DNA of 64,000 nucleotides from Leifsonia sp. Root112D2. GTDB taxonomy: Bacteria; Actinomycetota; Actinomycetes; Actinomycetales; Microbacteriaceae. The position numbers and the translations under genes are program-made. The DNA is taken from the NCBI RefSeq assembly GCF_001424905.1, contig NZ_LMCU01000001.1:2892330-2956329 (forward strand). The letters are read 5' to 3'. The notes beneath the pieces were generated by a model. That model searched no databases, was not told where the DNA came from, and worked only from the letters and a program-made list of their open reading frames with translations. This document shows, one piece after another, positions 24,198-32,685 of this stretch (its first letter is position 1; every line of letters starts with the position of its first letter).

Positions 24198-25763
24198 GTG
24201 ACAGTGCCCACCCGCGCCCCCTTGCCGCTTTGGCTTGCGCTGGTGCTGGCGGCCGCCGCCGGTCCGGTCTACAGCGCGGCCTTTCCCGGTATCGGCTGGT
24301 GGCCTCTGGCTTTCGTCGGCATCGGCATGTATCTCGTCTCGGTAATGGGCAGGCGGGCGGGGAGCGCATTCCTCGTAGGCTTCATCGGCGGACTCTCGTT
24401 TTATCTCACCCACGTGGCCTGGACGTCGCTGTACCTCGGTGATCTGCCATGGATCGCACTCTCCACGCTCGAGTCGCTATTCTTCGCGGCCGGCGCGGTG
24501 CTCATCTGTCTGGCTTATCGCTGGATTCCTTGCGCCTGGCCCTCCCGACTCGGGCGCCTCGGCATGCTGCCGCTCGTCGTCGCGGGCCTGTGGACCGCGC
24601 GCGAGGGTATAGCGAATGTGTGGCCGTACGGCGGATTCGCCTGGGGCCGTGCGGCGCTATCCCAGTCGCAGAGCCCCTTCGCTCCGCTCGTGGCCTGGTT
24701 CGGTGTTGCGGGCCTCACCTTCGTCATGGTGCTGGTGACCGCCGTCATCGTCGAGTGCATCAGAACGCCACGTGCACAGGAAATCTCGCGCTTTGCCCGA
24801 TTCGCCACGGCGCTCGGCTCCGTTGCCTTGGTACTGGCGATTCCCGCGTGGCCGGCCACCACATCCGGAACCGTGACCATCGCCGCCGTGCAGGGCAACG
24901 GCAAGGCGGGCTACTTCGACAAACGCAACCCCGGCGACATCCTGAACAGCCAGATCAGTGCCACACTGCCGATCCTCGATCAGCACGTCGACATGGTTGT
25001 CTGGCCGGAGGGCGGAACGGACATCGACCCGACCCGCGATGCTGAGGCCGCGGCCGCCCTCGACTACATCAGCGCGCACATGAATGCGCCGCTGGTCACC
25101 GGCGCCATCACGCAGGAGGGTGACAAGATATACAACTCTTCGCTGGTCTGGGAGGCCGGCAGGGGAGTGGTGGCCTCGTACGACAAACGACACCCGGTTC
25201 CGTTCGGGGAATATATTCCGGATCGGGCATTCTGGCGGCCTTTCGCCCCGAGCCTCATCGACCTCGTGCAGCGCGACTACACGCCGGGCACCAAGCCGAA
25301 TGTCGTGGATGTCGGCGGTATCCGCGCCGGACTGTCGATCTGCTTCGATATCGTCGACGACCAACTGATCACCGACATGACGAACAACGGTGCACAGGTG
25401 ATTCTGGCGCAGACCAACAACGCCGACTTCGGTCACACCGATGAGAACGCGCAGCAGTTGGCGATAGCACGGTTGCGCGCCATCGAATCCGGGCGGTCGC
25501 TCGTGAACATCTCGACGGTCGGCACCAGTTCGGCGATAGCGCCGGATGGTTCCACGCTCGACACGATCCCGGCGTACCGGCCGGGAGCCATGGTGACTGC
25601 CGTTCCCCTGGGTACAGCAACGACCCCCGCCTCACTACTGAGTCGGGGGATCGAATTGCTGGTGTGCGGTCTCGGTCTCGGCGGCCTCATCATCGGTGCG
25701 AGCGCAATAGCCGCCCGCCTCCGCGAGGAAAAATCGAGTCGACGCCACCGGAGTCGGAGCTAA
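24198..25763 (+). CDS. lnt: Apolipoprotein N-acyltransferase
   Basis: A 521-residue membrane enzyme that adds the third acyl chain to lipoproteins. Several helices fill the first 220 residues. The periplasmic nitrilase-like domain carries the triad: Glu in VVWPEGGTD, Lys in VASYDKRHPVPFGEYIP, and Cys in GLSICFDIV. A final helix (GIELLVCGLGLGGLIIGASAI) is followed by a basic tail. The GTG at 24198 is chosen over that at 24114 because of the -10 element and because homology starts there. Likely substrates are the FKBP and CtaC lipoproteins encoded nearby. The gene ends in a 4-bp overlap with rbpA on the other strand. Confidence 0.93.
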   Translation: MTVPTRAPLPLWLALVLAAAAGPVYSAAFPGIGWWPLAFVGIGMYLVSVMGRRAGSAFLVGFIGGLSFYLTHVAWTSLYLGDLPWIALSTLESLFFAAGAVLICLAYRWIPCAWPSRLGRLGMLPLVVAGLWTAREGIANVWPYGGFAWGRAALSQSQSPFAPLVAWFGVAGLTFVMVLVTAVIVECIRTPRAQEISRFARFATALGSVALVLAIPAWPATTSGTVTIAAVQGNGKAGYFDKRNPGDILNSQISATLPILDQHVDMVVWPEGGTDIDPTRDAEAAAALDYISAHMNAPLVTGAITQEGDKIYNSSLVWEAGRGVVASYDKRHPVPFGEYIPDRAFWRPFAPSLIDLVQRDYTPGTKPNVVDVGGIRAGLSICFDIVDDQLITDMTNNGAQVILAQTNNADFGHTDENAQQLAIARLRAIESGRSLVNISTVGTSSAIAPDGSTLDTIPAYRPGAMVTAVPLGTATTPASLLSRGIELLVCGLGLGGLIIGASAIAARLREEKSSRRHRSRS

Positions 25764-26128
25764 GCGCCGATCTTGTGGTTCTCGCCGCGGCGCGAACGCA
25801 GATAGCTGAGCCGCTCGGCCAGAAGCTCCTCGAGCTCGTCGCGAGTGCGACGTTCGAGCAACATGTCCCAGTGCGTGCGCGGAATCTTCGCATCCGAGCG
25901 GTCAATCACGACGGGCTCATCGCCGACGAGCAGAATCGCCTCGTGGCTGCAGTGCTTGCACTCCCACGTTTCGGGAGCCTCGGCTTCGGCCGAGAACACG
26001 GTGTCGGTCTCCTTGCCGCACGCCGGGCACAGGTACGTGTAGTGGGTTCGCGGTGAGTAAACGACGCCTTCTTCGCTCTGTAGGCTTTGGGCGCCAAGTC
26101 TCATTCCGCGCAAACTGCGATCTGCCAT
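25760..26128 (-). CDS. rbpA: RNA polymerase-binding protein RbpA
   Basis: A 122-residue actinobacterial transcription activator that binds the principal sigma factor and the polymerase and stabilises open promoter complexes. The basic N-terminus is RSLRGMRLGAQSLQSEEG. The core zinc-ribbon-like domain contains YLCPACGKETDTVF and TWECKHCSHEA, with both C..C pairs retained, as in zinc-binding members. The sigma-interacting tail is RTHWDMLLERRTRDELEELLAERLSYLR. The ATG has GGAGA about 8 nt upstream. It is found only in actinobacteria and so supports the host assignment. Confidence 0.97.
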   Translation of the reverse strand: MADRSLRGMRLGAQSLQSEEGVVYSPRTHYTYLCPACGKETDTVFSAEAEAPETWECKHCSHEAILLVGDEPVVIDRSDAKIPRTHWDMLLERRTRDELEELLAERLSYLRSRRGENHKIGA

Positions 26129-26219
26129 TTTGTGGTCTCCTTCTCGCGATGCGACCTCTATTTATAGCGGGTCAAGCTGGAGATTGGCTCACCACGGCGC
26201 GTCTACCATCAGCAGACTC

Positions 26220-27029
26220 TCAGGAACGCGAGCGGATCACCTCGACTGCCAGATCACAGCGATCCGTAACGAGCCCGTCGACGCCCCAATCGAGCAGGCG
26301 GCCCATGTCCAGGGGATCATTCACCGTCCACACGTGCACCTCGACACCGGCGGCATGCATGGCACGCACGGTGCGGGGGGAGACGATGCGGAACGCACCG
26401 CGACGCTCCGGAACCTGCACGGCATCCAACCCGCGAAGGGCGCGTCGCACGAGGGGGGAGAGGCCCATCTTCGCGGCAAGAACGGCCGGCAGAAATCGAA
26501 CGACGGATGCCGAGGTGGCGACCCCGGTCAGGGCATCCGCGGTGCGCCGGCGTCGAGCCTCCGAGAAGGAGGTGATGAGCACCCGGTCGGTGGCGGCAGC
26601 TGCGGCTATCGCGACCGCGGTCGGGCGTTCGGCACGCTCGGTTTTCACATCGATGTTGAACAGGGCGTCCGGAAGGGCTTCCAGCGCCTCCTCGAGCGAA
26701 CAGAACGGCTGATCGAAACCCAGATCTATCGCGCGTAATTCGGCCATGCTGAGGTCTTCGACGCGCGCATCGTGGCCGACCAGGCGGCTGAGGTCCGGAT
26801 CGTGGCTGATGACGGCAATGCCATCACGCGAAGCGTGCACATCCGTCTCCAGGTGCGTCGCGCCGGCAGCAATCGCCCGGCGAAAGGCGAGCAGCGTGTT
26901 CTCGGGCGCGTCGATCGCCAGACCCCGATGCGCGAAGACACGCGGCCCACCGGGAGCAAAGAACCTCCCGGGGCGTGGGGCAGGGGGAGTGCGGCTAATC
27001 CTTCGCCTCCGGGGCGATTCCTCCCGCAC
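26220..27029 (-). CDS. Glycerophosphodiester phosphodiesterase
   Basis: A 269-residue enzyme that splits glycerophosphodiesters into glycerol 3-phosphate and an alcohol. The active site is visible in FAHRGLAIDAPENTLLAFRRA (His and Glu), ETDVHASRDGIAVISHDPDL (Glu, Asp and second His) and FNIDVKTE. The fold is a TIM barrel ending in HVWTVNDPLDMGRLLDWGVDGLVTD. The signalless N-terminus suggests a cytoplasmic location. The start is uncertain: a GTG at 27029 overlaps the SPFH gene by 35 bp, while a GGAGG sequence lies closer to an unusual in-frame ATT ten codons later. Probably cotranscribed with the SPFH and NfeD genes. Confidence 0.92.
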   Translation of the reverse strand: MREESPRRRRISRTPPAPRPGRFFAPGGPRVFAHRGLAIDAPENTLLAFRRAIAAGATHLETDVHASRDGIAVISHDPDLSRLVGHDARVEDLSMAELRAIDLGFDQPFCSLEEALEALPDALFNIDVKTERAERPTAVAIAAAAATDRVLITSFSEARRRRTADALTGVATSASVVRFLPAVLAAKMGLSPLVRRALRGLDAVQVPERRGAFRIVSPRTVRAMHAAGVEVHVWTVNDPLDMGRLLDWGVDGLVTDRCDLAVEVIRSRS

Positions 27030-27921
27030 GCGGACCGAACGCGGCGCCGAAGCCTTTGAGCGCCTCGGTCAGTTCGCTCGGAATGACCCACAGCTTGTTG
27101 GCGCTGCCCTCGGCGATCTTCGGCAGGGTGAGCAGGTACTGGTAGGCCAGCAGCTTCGGGTCGGGGTCGCCCTCGTGAATGGCATTGAAGACCGTGGTGA
27201 TGGCCTTGGCCTCACCCTCGGCTCGCAGCACGGCAGCCTTCGCATCGCCCTCGGCCTTGAGGATCGCCCCTTGGCGCATGCCCTCGGCGTTGAGAATTTC
27301 CGACTGCTTATTACCCTCGGCCGTCAGGATCACGGCCCGGCGGTCACGCTCGGCGCGCATCTGCTTCTCCATGGAATCCTGGATGGAGAGGGGCGGGTCG
27401 ATGGCTTTGAGCTCGACGCGTCCAACGCGGATGCCCCACTTGCCGGTGGCCTCATCGAGCACGATGCGCAGCTTGCTGTTGATCTCGTCACGACTGGTGA
27501 GTGCCTCTTCGAGGTTCAGCCCGCCCACGACGTTACGCAGCGTTGTGGTGGTCAGCTGCTCGACGGCGCCGAGGTAGTTGGCGATCTCGTACGTCGCGGC
27601 GCGTGCATCCGTCACCTGAAAATAGACGACGGTGTCGATGGAGACGACCAGGTTGTCCTCGGTGATCACCGGCTGCGGGGGAAACGACACGACCTGTTCA
27701 CGCAGATCGATGAGCGGGCGCACCCGGTCAATGATGGGCACGAGCACGTTCAGGCCAGGAAGCAGGGTCTTGTGATACTTGCCGAGCCGCTCCACGACGC
27801 CGGCGGTCGCCTGCGGAATGATACGAATCGCCCGCGACAGCGTGACAAGAACGAAGATCACGACAATCGCAACAATGACCCACACGACTATCGCCGTGAC
27901 AAGCGAAGCGGAATCGTTCAT
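26995..27921 (-). CDS. SPFH/Band 7 (stomatin/QmcA-like) membrane protein
   Basis: A 308-residue protein with one N-terminal membrane helix (residues 8-30, VTAIVVWVIVAIVVIFVLVTL), the SPFH domain (RIIPQATAGVVERLGKYHKTLLPGLNVLVP ... VVYFQVTD), and a coiled-coil region rich in Glu-Ala (RRAVILTAEGNKQSEILNAEGMRQGAILKAEGDAKAAVLRAEGEAKA). The AEG repeats are typical of the QmcA/stomatin branch. These proteins form ring-like scaffolds in membrane microdomains and often partner with NfeD proteins. The ATG overlaps the stop of the NfeD gene as ATGA, so the pair is translationally coupled. Confidence 0.94.
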   Translation of the reverse strand: MNDSASLVTAIVVWVIVAIVVIFVLVTLSRAIRIIPQATAGVVERLGKYHKTLLPGLNVLVPIIDRVRPLIDLREQVVSFPPQPVITEDNLVVSIDTVVYFQVTDARAATYEIANYLGAVEQLTTTTLRNVVGGLNLEEALTSRDEINSKLRIVLDEATGKWGIRVGRVELKAIDPPLSIQDSMEKQMRAERDRRAVILTAEGNKQSEILNAEGMRQGAILKAEGDAKAAVLRAEGEAKAITTVFNAIHEGDPDPKLLAYQYLLTLPKIAEGSANKLWVIPSELTEALKGFGAAFGPRAGGIAPEAKD

Positions 27922-28388
27922 GGAAGCTTCCTTTCTGCGGGAACGACCATGGCGGTCGCTCCGTCGATCGAGACGACGAGAATCTCCTCACCGGGAGCAA
28001 GATCACGGTGGTCGACGCCCGGCGCGGTGCGCGCCGTCCACGTCTCACCGTTGTCGAGACGGGCCTGGCCGTCGGTCTTCGTGATGGTCTGCACGACGTG
28101 ACCGCGCGTGCCGAGAAGCGCATCCACATTGCTGCGCGCCGGATCCCCGCCGCGTCGCAACAGTCGCAGAAGCGGCGGACGGATGGTGAACAGCAGCAAC
28201 ACGGCGACGATGGCAGCGATGAGCAGCTGCAGCCACCACGGTGCCCCGAGCAGGCCGGAGAGCAGACCGACAAGACTGCCGACGGCGATCATGAGAAAGG
28301 TGAACTCGAGCGTGAGCATCTCGACAATGATGAAGATCAGGATCAACGCAAGCCAGACGATCCACGCAAACGAGGTGATGGTGTCCAC
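27918..28388 (-). CDS. NfeD-like membrane protein
   Basis: A 156-residue protein with three membrane helices (SFAWIVWLALILIFIIVEML, FTFLMIAVGSLVGLLSGLLG, LQLLIAAIVAVLLLFTI) and a C-terminal OB-fold domain (LLGTRGHVVQTITKTDGQARLDNGETWTARTAPG ... LAPGEEILVVSIDGATAMV). This is the short NfeD1b type without protease domain that pairs with stomatin-like proteins. It is upstream of and coupled to the SPFH gene, which is the usual operon order. Confidence 0.92.
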   Translation of the reverse strand: MDTITSFAWIVWLALILIFIIVEMLTLEFTFLMIAVGSLVGLLSGLLGAPWWLQLLIAAIVAVLLLFTIRPPLLRLLRRGGDPARSNVDALLGTRGHVVQTITKTDGQARLDNGETWTARTAPGVDHRDLAPGEEILVVSIDGATAMVVPAERKLP

Positions 28389-28504
28389 CGGTGGGCTCCC
28401 TTCGCCTTCTCATGACGCTATCAGTTCGCCGCGTGCCGCGACGGGGGAAGTTGGTAGTCTCGAGACGCCTTTACATTCCGCACAGCCCTGAGGAGCCGAA
28501 GACC

Positions 28505-29266
28505 GTGACCAGCCCACTCACCCCCGGAAGTCTCGACGGAAAGCGCGTACTGGTCACCGGTTCCTCGCGCGGCGTTGGCGCAGACACGATTCGATACTTC
28601 GCCGAGGCTGGCGCCCAGGTCGCCATCAACTTTCGCAACAAGGAGGCGCGCGCGCTCAAACTGGCCGACGCGATCCGCGCTGACGGTGGTACGGCGATCA
28701 CCGTGGGAGCAGATCTGACGGACGGGGCATCCGTCTCACAGCTGTTCCAGGGCGTTCAGGATGCCTTCGGCGGGCTCGACATCCTGGTGCTGAATGCCTC
28801 GGGCGGCATGGAAGGCGGCATGGCCGCGGACTACGCGATGCAACTCAACAGGGACGCCCAGGTGATGGCGCTCACCGCAGCGATTCCGTTGATGGGGGAG
28901 GGTTCCCGCGTGGTCTTCGTGACGAGCCACCAGGCGCACTTCATTCGCACGGCGCCCACCATGCCCGAATACGAGCCCGTCGCCCTCAGCAAACGAGCCG
29001 GCGAGGATGCGTTGCGCGAACTGATTCCCGAACTCGCCTCACATGGCATCGGGTTCGTCGTCGTCTCCGGCGACATGATCGAGGGCACCATCACGGCGAC
29101 GCTGCTCGAGCGAATGAACCCAGGAGCGATAGGTGCACGCCGCGAGGCCGCCGGCAGGCTGTACAACGTGGCCGAGTTCGCGGCGGAGGTTGCCCTGGCC
29201 GCCGTCGAGGCGATTCCCGAGGACCACACGCGCCTCGTCGGCGACACGCACGATTTCGGCGCCTGA
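28505..29266 (+). CDS. SDR family oxidoreductase with a non-canonical active site
   Basis: A 253-residue Rossmann-fold protein. NAD(P) binding is clear: VLVTGSSRGVGADTIRYF, with the TGxxxGxG motif, and LNASGGMEGG in the NAG position. The active-site Tyr is odd: before the usual Lys the sequence is YEPVALSKRAGED, so the position four residues before Lys is Val and the nearest Tyr is seven before. I recall the same PEYEPVA.SKRAGEDALR segment in other actinobacterial proteins, so the family may use a shifted Tyr or have lost oxidoreductase activity. The GTG has GAGGAG upstream. It converges on the DUF308 gene. Confidence 0.85.
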   Translation: MTSPLTPGSLDGKRVLVTGSSRGVGADTIRYFAEAGAQVAINFRNKEARALKLADAIRADGGTAITVGADLTDGASVSQLFQGVQDAFGGLDILVLNASGGMEGGMAADYAMQLNRDAQVMALTAAIPLMGEGSRVVFVTSHQAHFIRTAPTMPEYEPVALSKRAGEDALRELIPELASHGIGFVVVSGDMIEGTITATLLERMNPGAIGARREAAGRLYNVAEFAAEVALAAVEAIPEDHTRLVGDTHDFGA

Positions 29267-29280
29267 ACGGCGAATTTATT

Positions 29281-29883
29281 TCAGTTGGTCGAGTTCTCGG
29301 CGGCGCGCCCGAACGTGAAGGCGCGCACGATCTGAACGACGCTCAGAATGACCAGGGCGATTCCGCCGTAGAAGACCATCACGGCGATCGATGCGACGGG
29401 AAGAACCAGCAGCACCAGGCCGGCAATCACGCTGAGAATGCCCAGGGTGACCGTCAGAGCCCTGGACTGTGATCGCCCGCCCTCGACGAGCGCGACGATT
29501 CCCTCGATGATCCAGCCGATGCCGACCACCGCGGTCAGCAGCACAAGGGTGAGCGCGATGTTCTTCAGTGCGACGACCCCGCCGACGATCAGGAGCAGCC
29601 CGAGAATGATGTCCAGCGCACGCAGACCCGCGCTGAGCCCATGGGCGAAGATGCCGACACCTGCACGAATGACGCCGGAGATCACGAAGTAGAGGCCGAA
29701 GAGTATGCCGATCCCCACCAGGGTCGAGCCGGGCCAGACCAGAACCATCACTCCGAGAATCAAACCGATGACGCCGGTGATTCCCAGCGCGGAACGAACC
29801 GCGTTGACCGCCGACGTCGTGAGGTTTCTCGCATCGAGGGAAAGATCGAAGGCCGAGTGCGGGCCAGACTGCTGTTCGGACAT
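29281..29883 (-). CDS. HdeD/DUF308 family membrane protein
   Basis: A 200-residue protein with six predicted membrane helices arranged as repeated pairs (GVIGLILGVMVLVWPGSTLVGIG, ALDIILGLLLIVGGVVAL, VTLGILSVIAGLVLLVLPVASIAVMVFYGGIALVILSVVQI). The G...L.P..... repeats identify the DUF308/HdeD family. HdeD was linked to acid resistance in enterobacteria; no function is known here. The ATG at 29883 is chosen, with AAAGG about 9 nt upstream; the open frame above it has no homology. Confidence 0.88.
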   Translation of the reverse strand: MSEQQSGPHSAFDLSLDARNLTTSAVNAVRSALGITGVIGLILGVMVLVWPGSTLVGIGILFGLYFVISGVIRAGVGIFAHGLSAGLRALDIILGLLLIVGGVVALKNIALTLVLLTAVVGIGWIIEGIVALVEGGRSQSRALTVTLGILSVIAGLVLLVLPVASIAVMVFYGGIALVILSVVQIVRAFTFGRAAENSTN

Positions 29884-30038
29884 GATGTGAAGCCTTTCTG
29901 TCGAGACAATGCTCTTGAGAGGTACTGCAGGCCGGTGAGCCGGCAGGGAACACAACGGATGACGTGAGCGTCAGGTTAGCGCTCCGCGAGGCGGGGGCTC
30001 CGAACGACACCCGCCGCGCCGATATTGTCGCCAGCGGC

Positions 30039-30854
30039 TCAGTGCTTTTCTCGGCGAATGTCGTCTTCAGCTGCGCTGCGGATGCTCGGGAACAGCACGG
30101 CCGCCGCCCGGGCATAGCCCAGGGGAGAGGGGTGCACGTGGTCCACGGAGAACATACTGCGATAACGGTGCGAGAACACCGCGCCGAGGGTCGTGCCCAG
30201 CGGCACCGGTCGGCCACCGGCTTGCAGCACGACAATGGTCTGAGCCCGCGCGAGCCGCCTGCTTGCGCCGCGAGCCAGCATTCGCAGCGGCTGGAACAGT
30301 GCGCGCACGGTCCCGAGATCCGGGCAGGTGGCGACGACCACACGCGCACCCATACGCCGCAGATCGACGACGGCACGGAAGATCTGACGCGCGGAACGAT
30401 CTACTCGCACCAGGTGCAGTACATCGTTGCTGCCGATCACGATGAGGGCCACCTCGGGGTCAGCATCGATCTGGGAGAGCGCGACGATCTGCGCACGAAG
30501 ATCGCTGCTCACGGCGCCCACGGCGGCCGTGTTATGCACGGCGACGGGTCGGGCGAGCTCACTGGCCAGTCGCCGAGAGAGAATCGCGCCGACGGTCTCA
30601 GAACCGTTCTCCGCGCCCAGTCCGACCGCCAGCGAGTCACCGAGCACGGCGAAATGCAAAGCCTCGCCGGGGTGTTCATCGCCGTAGCGCACGGCGTGTT
30701 CGGGTATCGTCAGGCCGCTGCCCGCCCGGGCGGACGAGCGTGCGCGAAGAGCTCCGAGCCCAATGTACGACAGCAACGCGATAACCGCGCTCACACCAAA
30801 GCCGGCGGCGCCGATGACCATCCCGGCGAACGGACGCCGGGCTTGTGTATGCAT
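30039..30854 (-). CDS. SGNH/GDSL-type hydrolase, membrane anchored
   Basis: A 271-residue protein with an N-terminal helix (PFAGMVIGAAGFGVSAVIALLSYIGL) and an SGNH esterase domain. Block I is FAVLGDSLAVGLGAEN (catalytic Ser), block II Gly is in AVGAVSSDL, block III is VIGSNDVLHL (Asn), and block V is VDHVHPSPLGY (Asp and His). All four catalytic residues are present. The helix suggests action outside the membrane on lipids or acylated wall polymers; the substrate is unknown. The ATG has GAGGAGG at a good distance. It is separated from the DUF308 gene by 155 bp with nothing recognisable. Confidence 0.92.
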   Translation of the reverse strand: MHTQARRPFAGMVIGAAGFGVSAVIALLSYIGLGALRARSSARAGSGLTIPEHAVRYGDEHPGEALHFAVLGDSLAVGLGAENGSETVGAILSRRLASELARPVAVHNTAAVGAVSSDLRAQIVALSQIDADPEVALIVIGSNDVLHLVRVDRSARQIFRAVVDLRRMGARVVVATCPDLGTVRALFQPLRMLARGASRRLARAQTIVVLQAGGRPVPLGTTLGAVFSHRYRSMFSVDHVHPSPLGYARAAAVLFPSIRSAAEDDIRREKH

Positions 30855-31101
30855 GGCGCCGCGCCTCCTCGTTACCGTTCCAGTATGCTCCCGGCCATCG
30901 AAGAGTGAGGGAACTCTCACCCCACTTCCCGCAGTGGTTCCGCTTTGCTGATAATGTACATTATGTCAAGTCATCTGTTGGCAACCAGCGAGAACCACGT
31001 AACCCGCCCCTCCCTCGGCCGACATCCCGGGTTCTCGTTATGCGGCCAACGCCAGAAGTCCGTAAACCGTTCGGCGAGGGCTCAGAGCGAGCCGCTCCAC
31101 A

Positions 31102-31635
31102 TCAGCGCGACGATCCGGATGCGGACGTCTCCGGGCGGTGCGGCAGTTTCCAGTCGGGTCGCACGTAGTGGCAGGTGTACCCGGCCGGATACTTCTCGAG
31201 GTAGTCCTGGTGCTCTTCCTCCGCCTCCCAGAACGGCCCGGCCGCGGCGACCTCGGTCACGACGGCGCCCGGCCAGAGACCGGATGCGTCGACATCGGCG
31301 ATAGTCTCCTCTGCCACTCGTTTCTGCTCATCGCTCGTATAGAAGATCGCCGAACGATAGCTCCTGCCAATGTCGTTGCCCTGACGATCCTTCGTCGACG
31401 GGTCGTGTATCTGGAAGAAGAACTCCAACACCTCTCGAAATGAGATCTGCTCAGGGTCAAAGACGATTTCCACCGATTCGGCGTGGTCTCCGTGGTTGCG
31501 ATACGTCGCGTTCGGCGTATCGCCGCCGGAGTATCCCGCGCGCGTCGAGATCACGCCCGGCCGCCTGCGCAACAGCTGCTGCGCCCCCCAGAAACATCCG
31601 GAAGCGAGGATCGCGGTCTCTGTTTTTCCTGTCAT
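31102..31635 (-). CDS. msrA: Peptide-methionine (S)-S-oxide reductase MsrA
   Basis: A 177-residue enzyme that repairs the S-epimer of methionine sulfoxide in proteins. The signature SGCFWGAQQLLRR carries the catalytic Cys. Also present are TRAGYSGGDTPNATYRNHGDHAESVEIVFDP, FFQIHDPST (HDPT-like), GNDIGRSYRSAIFY and the closing EEEHQDYLEKYPAGYTCHY. The ATG at 31635 has AGGAG upstream and starts 10 residues before the active site; the longer open frame is not conserved. It is divergent from the truncated mug gene. Confidence 0.96.
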   Translation of the reverse strand: MTGKTETAILASGCFWGAQQLLRRRPGVISTRAGYSGGDTPNATYRNHGDHAESVEIVFDPEQISFREVLEFFFQIHDPSTKDRQGNDIGRSYRSAIFYTSDEQKRVAEETIADVDASGLWPGAVVTEVAAAGPFWEAEEEHQDYLEKYPAGYTCHYVRPDWKLPHRPETSASGSSR

Positions 31636-31814
31636 CGTGCTCTCCTCTTCGTGTCGCTTGCTTCGACGGCCACGGTGACTCTCAGTCTGCCGCATCGGCT
31701 CGTCTCCGCATCCAGAGAATAGAACACCATGACCGTCCGGGATGTTCCGCATGGGCAGGCCGATGTGGATCGACGCCTCAGCCACACCATGTCCAGTTCA
31801 GGGCTTACTGTGCA

Positions 31815-32270
31815 ATGGTGGGTTTCTCGCGCAGTGAACTGGATTCGTTTCGCGGCAAAATGTTGCCCGATCTGCTCGGCACCGACATCCGGCTTCTGTT
31901 CGTCGGCATCAACCCGGGCCTGCGCACGATAGCGGTGCAGGCGCACTTCGGTGGCGGAAGCAACCGTTTCTATCCGGCGCTCTACCGCGCCGGCATCGTC
32001 GACAGGCGCATCAATGCCTCGTCAGGATTCGCCGCGGATGATGTCGCCCATCTCCGGGAGCGCGGCATCGGCATCACCAATCTTGTTCGGGGCGCGTCCG
32101 CGCGTGCCGACGAACTCACAGGCCCCGCGTTGCGGGGTAGTCCCGATTCACTGCGCACGTTCGCAACTCAGAATTGGATGTCGGCGGCTTCGCGCACAAG
32201 GCCGCCGAAGACGGCGACCGCGCGCTCGACATCCGTGGCAATGTCACGGGCTGGCCGCTCGGTGTCATAG
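31815..32270 (+). pseudogene. mug: Mismatch-specific uracil-DNA glycosylase (Mug), truncated
   Basis: The first roughly 119 residues match Mug: LLPDLLGTDIRLLFVGINPGLRTIAVQAHFGGGSNRFYPALYRAG, with the GINPG catalytic-water motif, then GIGITNLVRGASARADEL. From about position 32170 the frame continues only as the antisense of the isochorismatase-like gene and ends at 32270. The C-terminal half, including the NPSGL-type loop that intercalates into DNA, is missing; normal Mug proteins have 160-200 residues. A deletion has joined its middle to the 3' end of the neighbouring gene. The remnant is unlikely to be active. Confidence 0.75.
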
Positions 32271-32683
32271 GTGACGTGGGCTCCCGAGGCGAGCACCGTT
32301 GTGAAGCCCGCATCGATGGCGGCCAGGCTCGTGGCCGAGACGCAGAACTCGCTCTGCATGCCGGCGACGACGACGGTGTCGACGCCCTGCTCGCGCAGCC
32401 AGCCCGCGAGATCCGGATTCGATGCGAAGGTGTTCGGCTGGTCCTTGCGAACCACGCGTTCACCGGTTTGCACCGCGCAGACCAGCTCCCACCCGGGCGT
32501 TCCCGGCTCGTCCGGGTCGCCCGCTCCCCCGTCGTTCTGCACGTGCACGATGGGTGAGCCGGCGGCACGTGCTCGCTTGAGCAGCGACGAGAGCTCGCGG
32601 CTCACCGATGGCACGTCCGGCACCGCGGTATCCCCTTCGAGCATGTTCTTCTGCACGTCCACGCAGATCAGTGCCGTCACCAT
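32168..32683 (-). CDS. Isochorismatase-like cysteine hydrolase
   Basis: A 171-residue protein of the isochorismatase/nicotinamidase fold. The triad is Asp in LICVDVQKNML, Lys in ERVVRKDQPNTF, and Cys in MQSEFCVSATSLAA, preceded by the usual cis-peptide region. The substrate is unknown; family members hydrolyse amides or enol ethers of small molecules. The ATG at 32683 has AGGGA upstream, and a TTG two codons earlier is less likely. Its 3' end lies under the truncated mug frame. It lies 2 bp downstream of the NTF2-like gene and is probably cotranscribed. Confidence 0.9.
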   Translation of the reverse strand: MVTALICVDVQKNMLEGDTAVPDVPSVSRELSSLLKRARAAGSPIVHVQNDGGAGDPDEPGTPGWELVCAVQTGERVVRKDQPNTFASNPDLAGWLREQGVDTVVVAGMQSEFCVSATSLAAIDAGFTTVLASGAHVTYDTERPARDIATDVERAVAVFGGLVREAADIQF

Positions 32684-32685
32684 TC

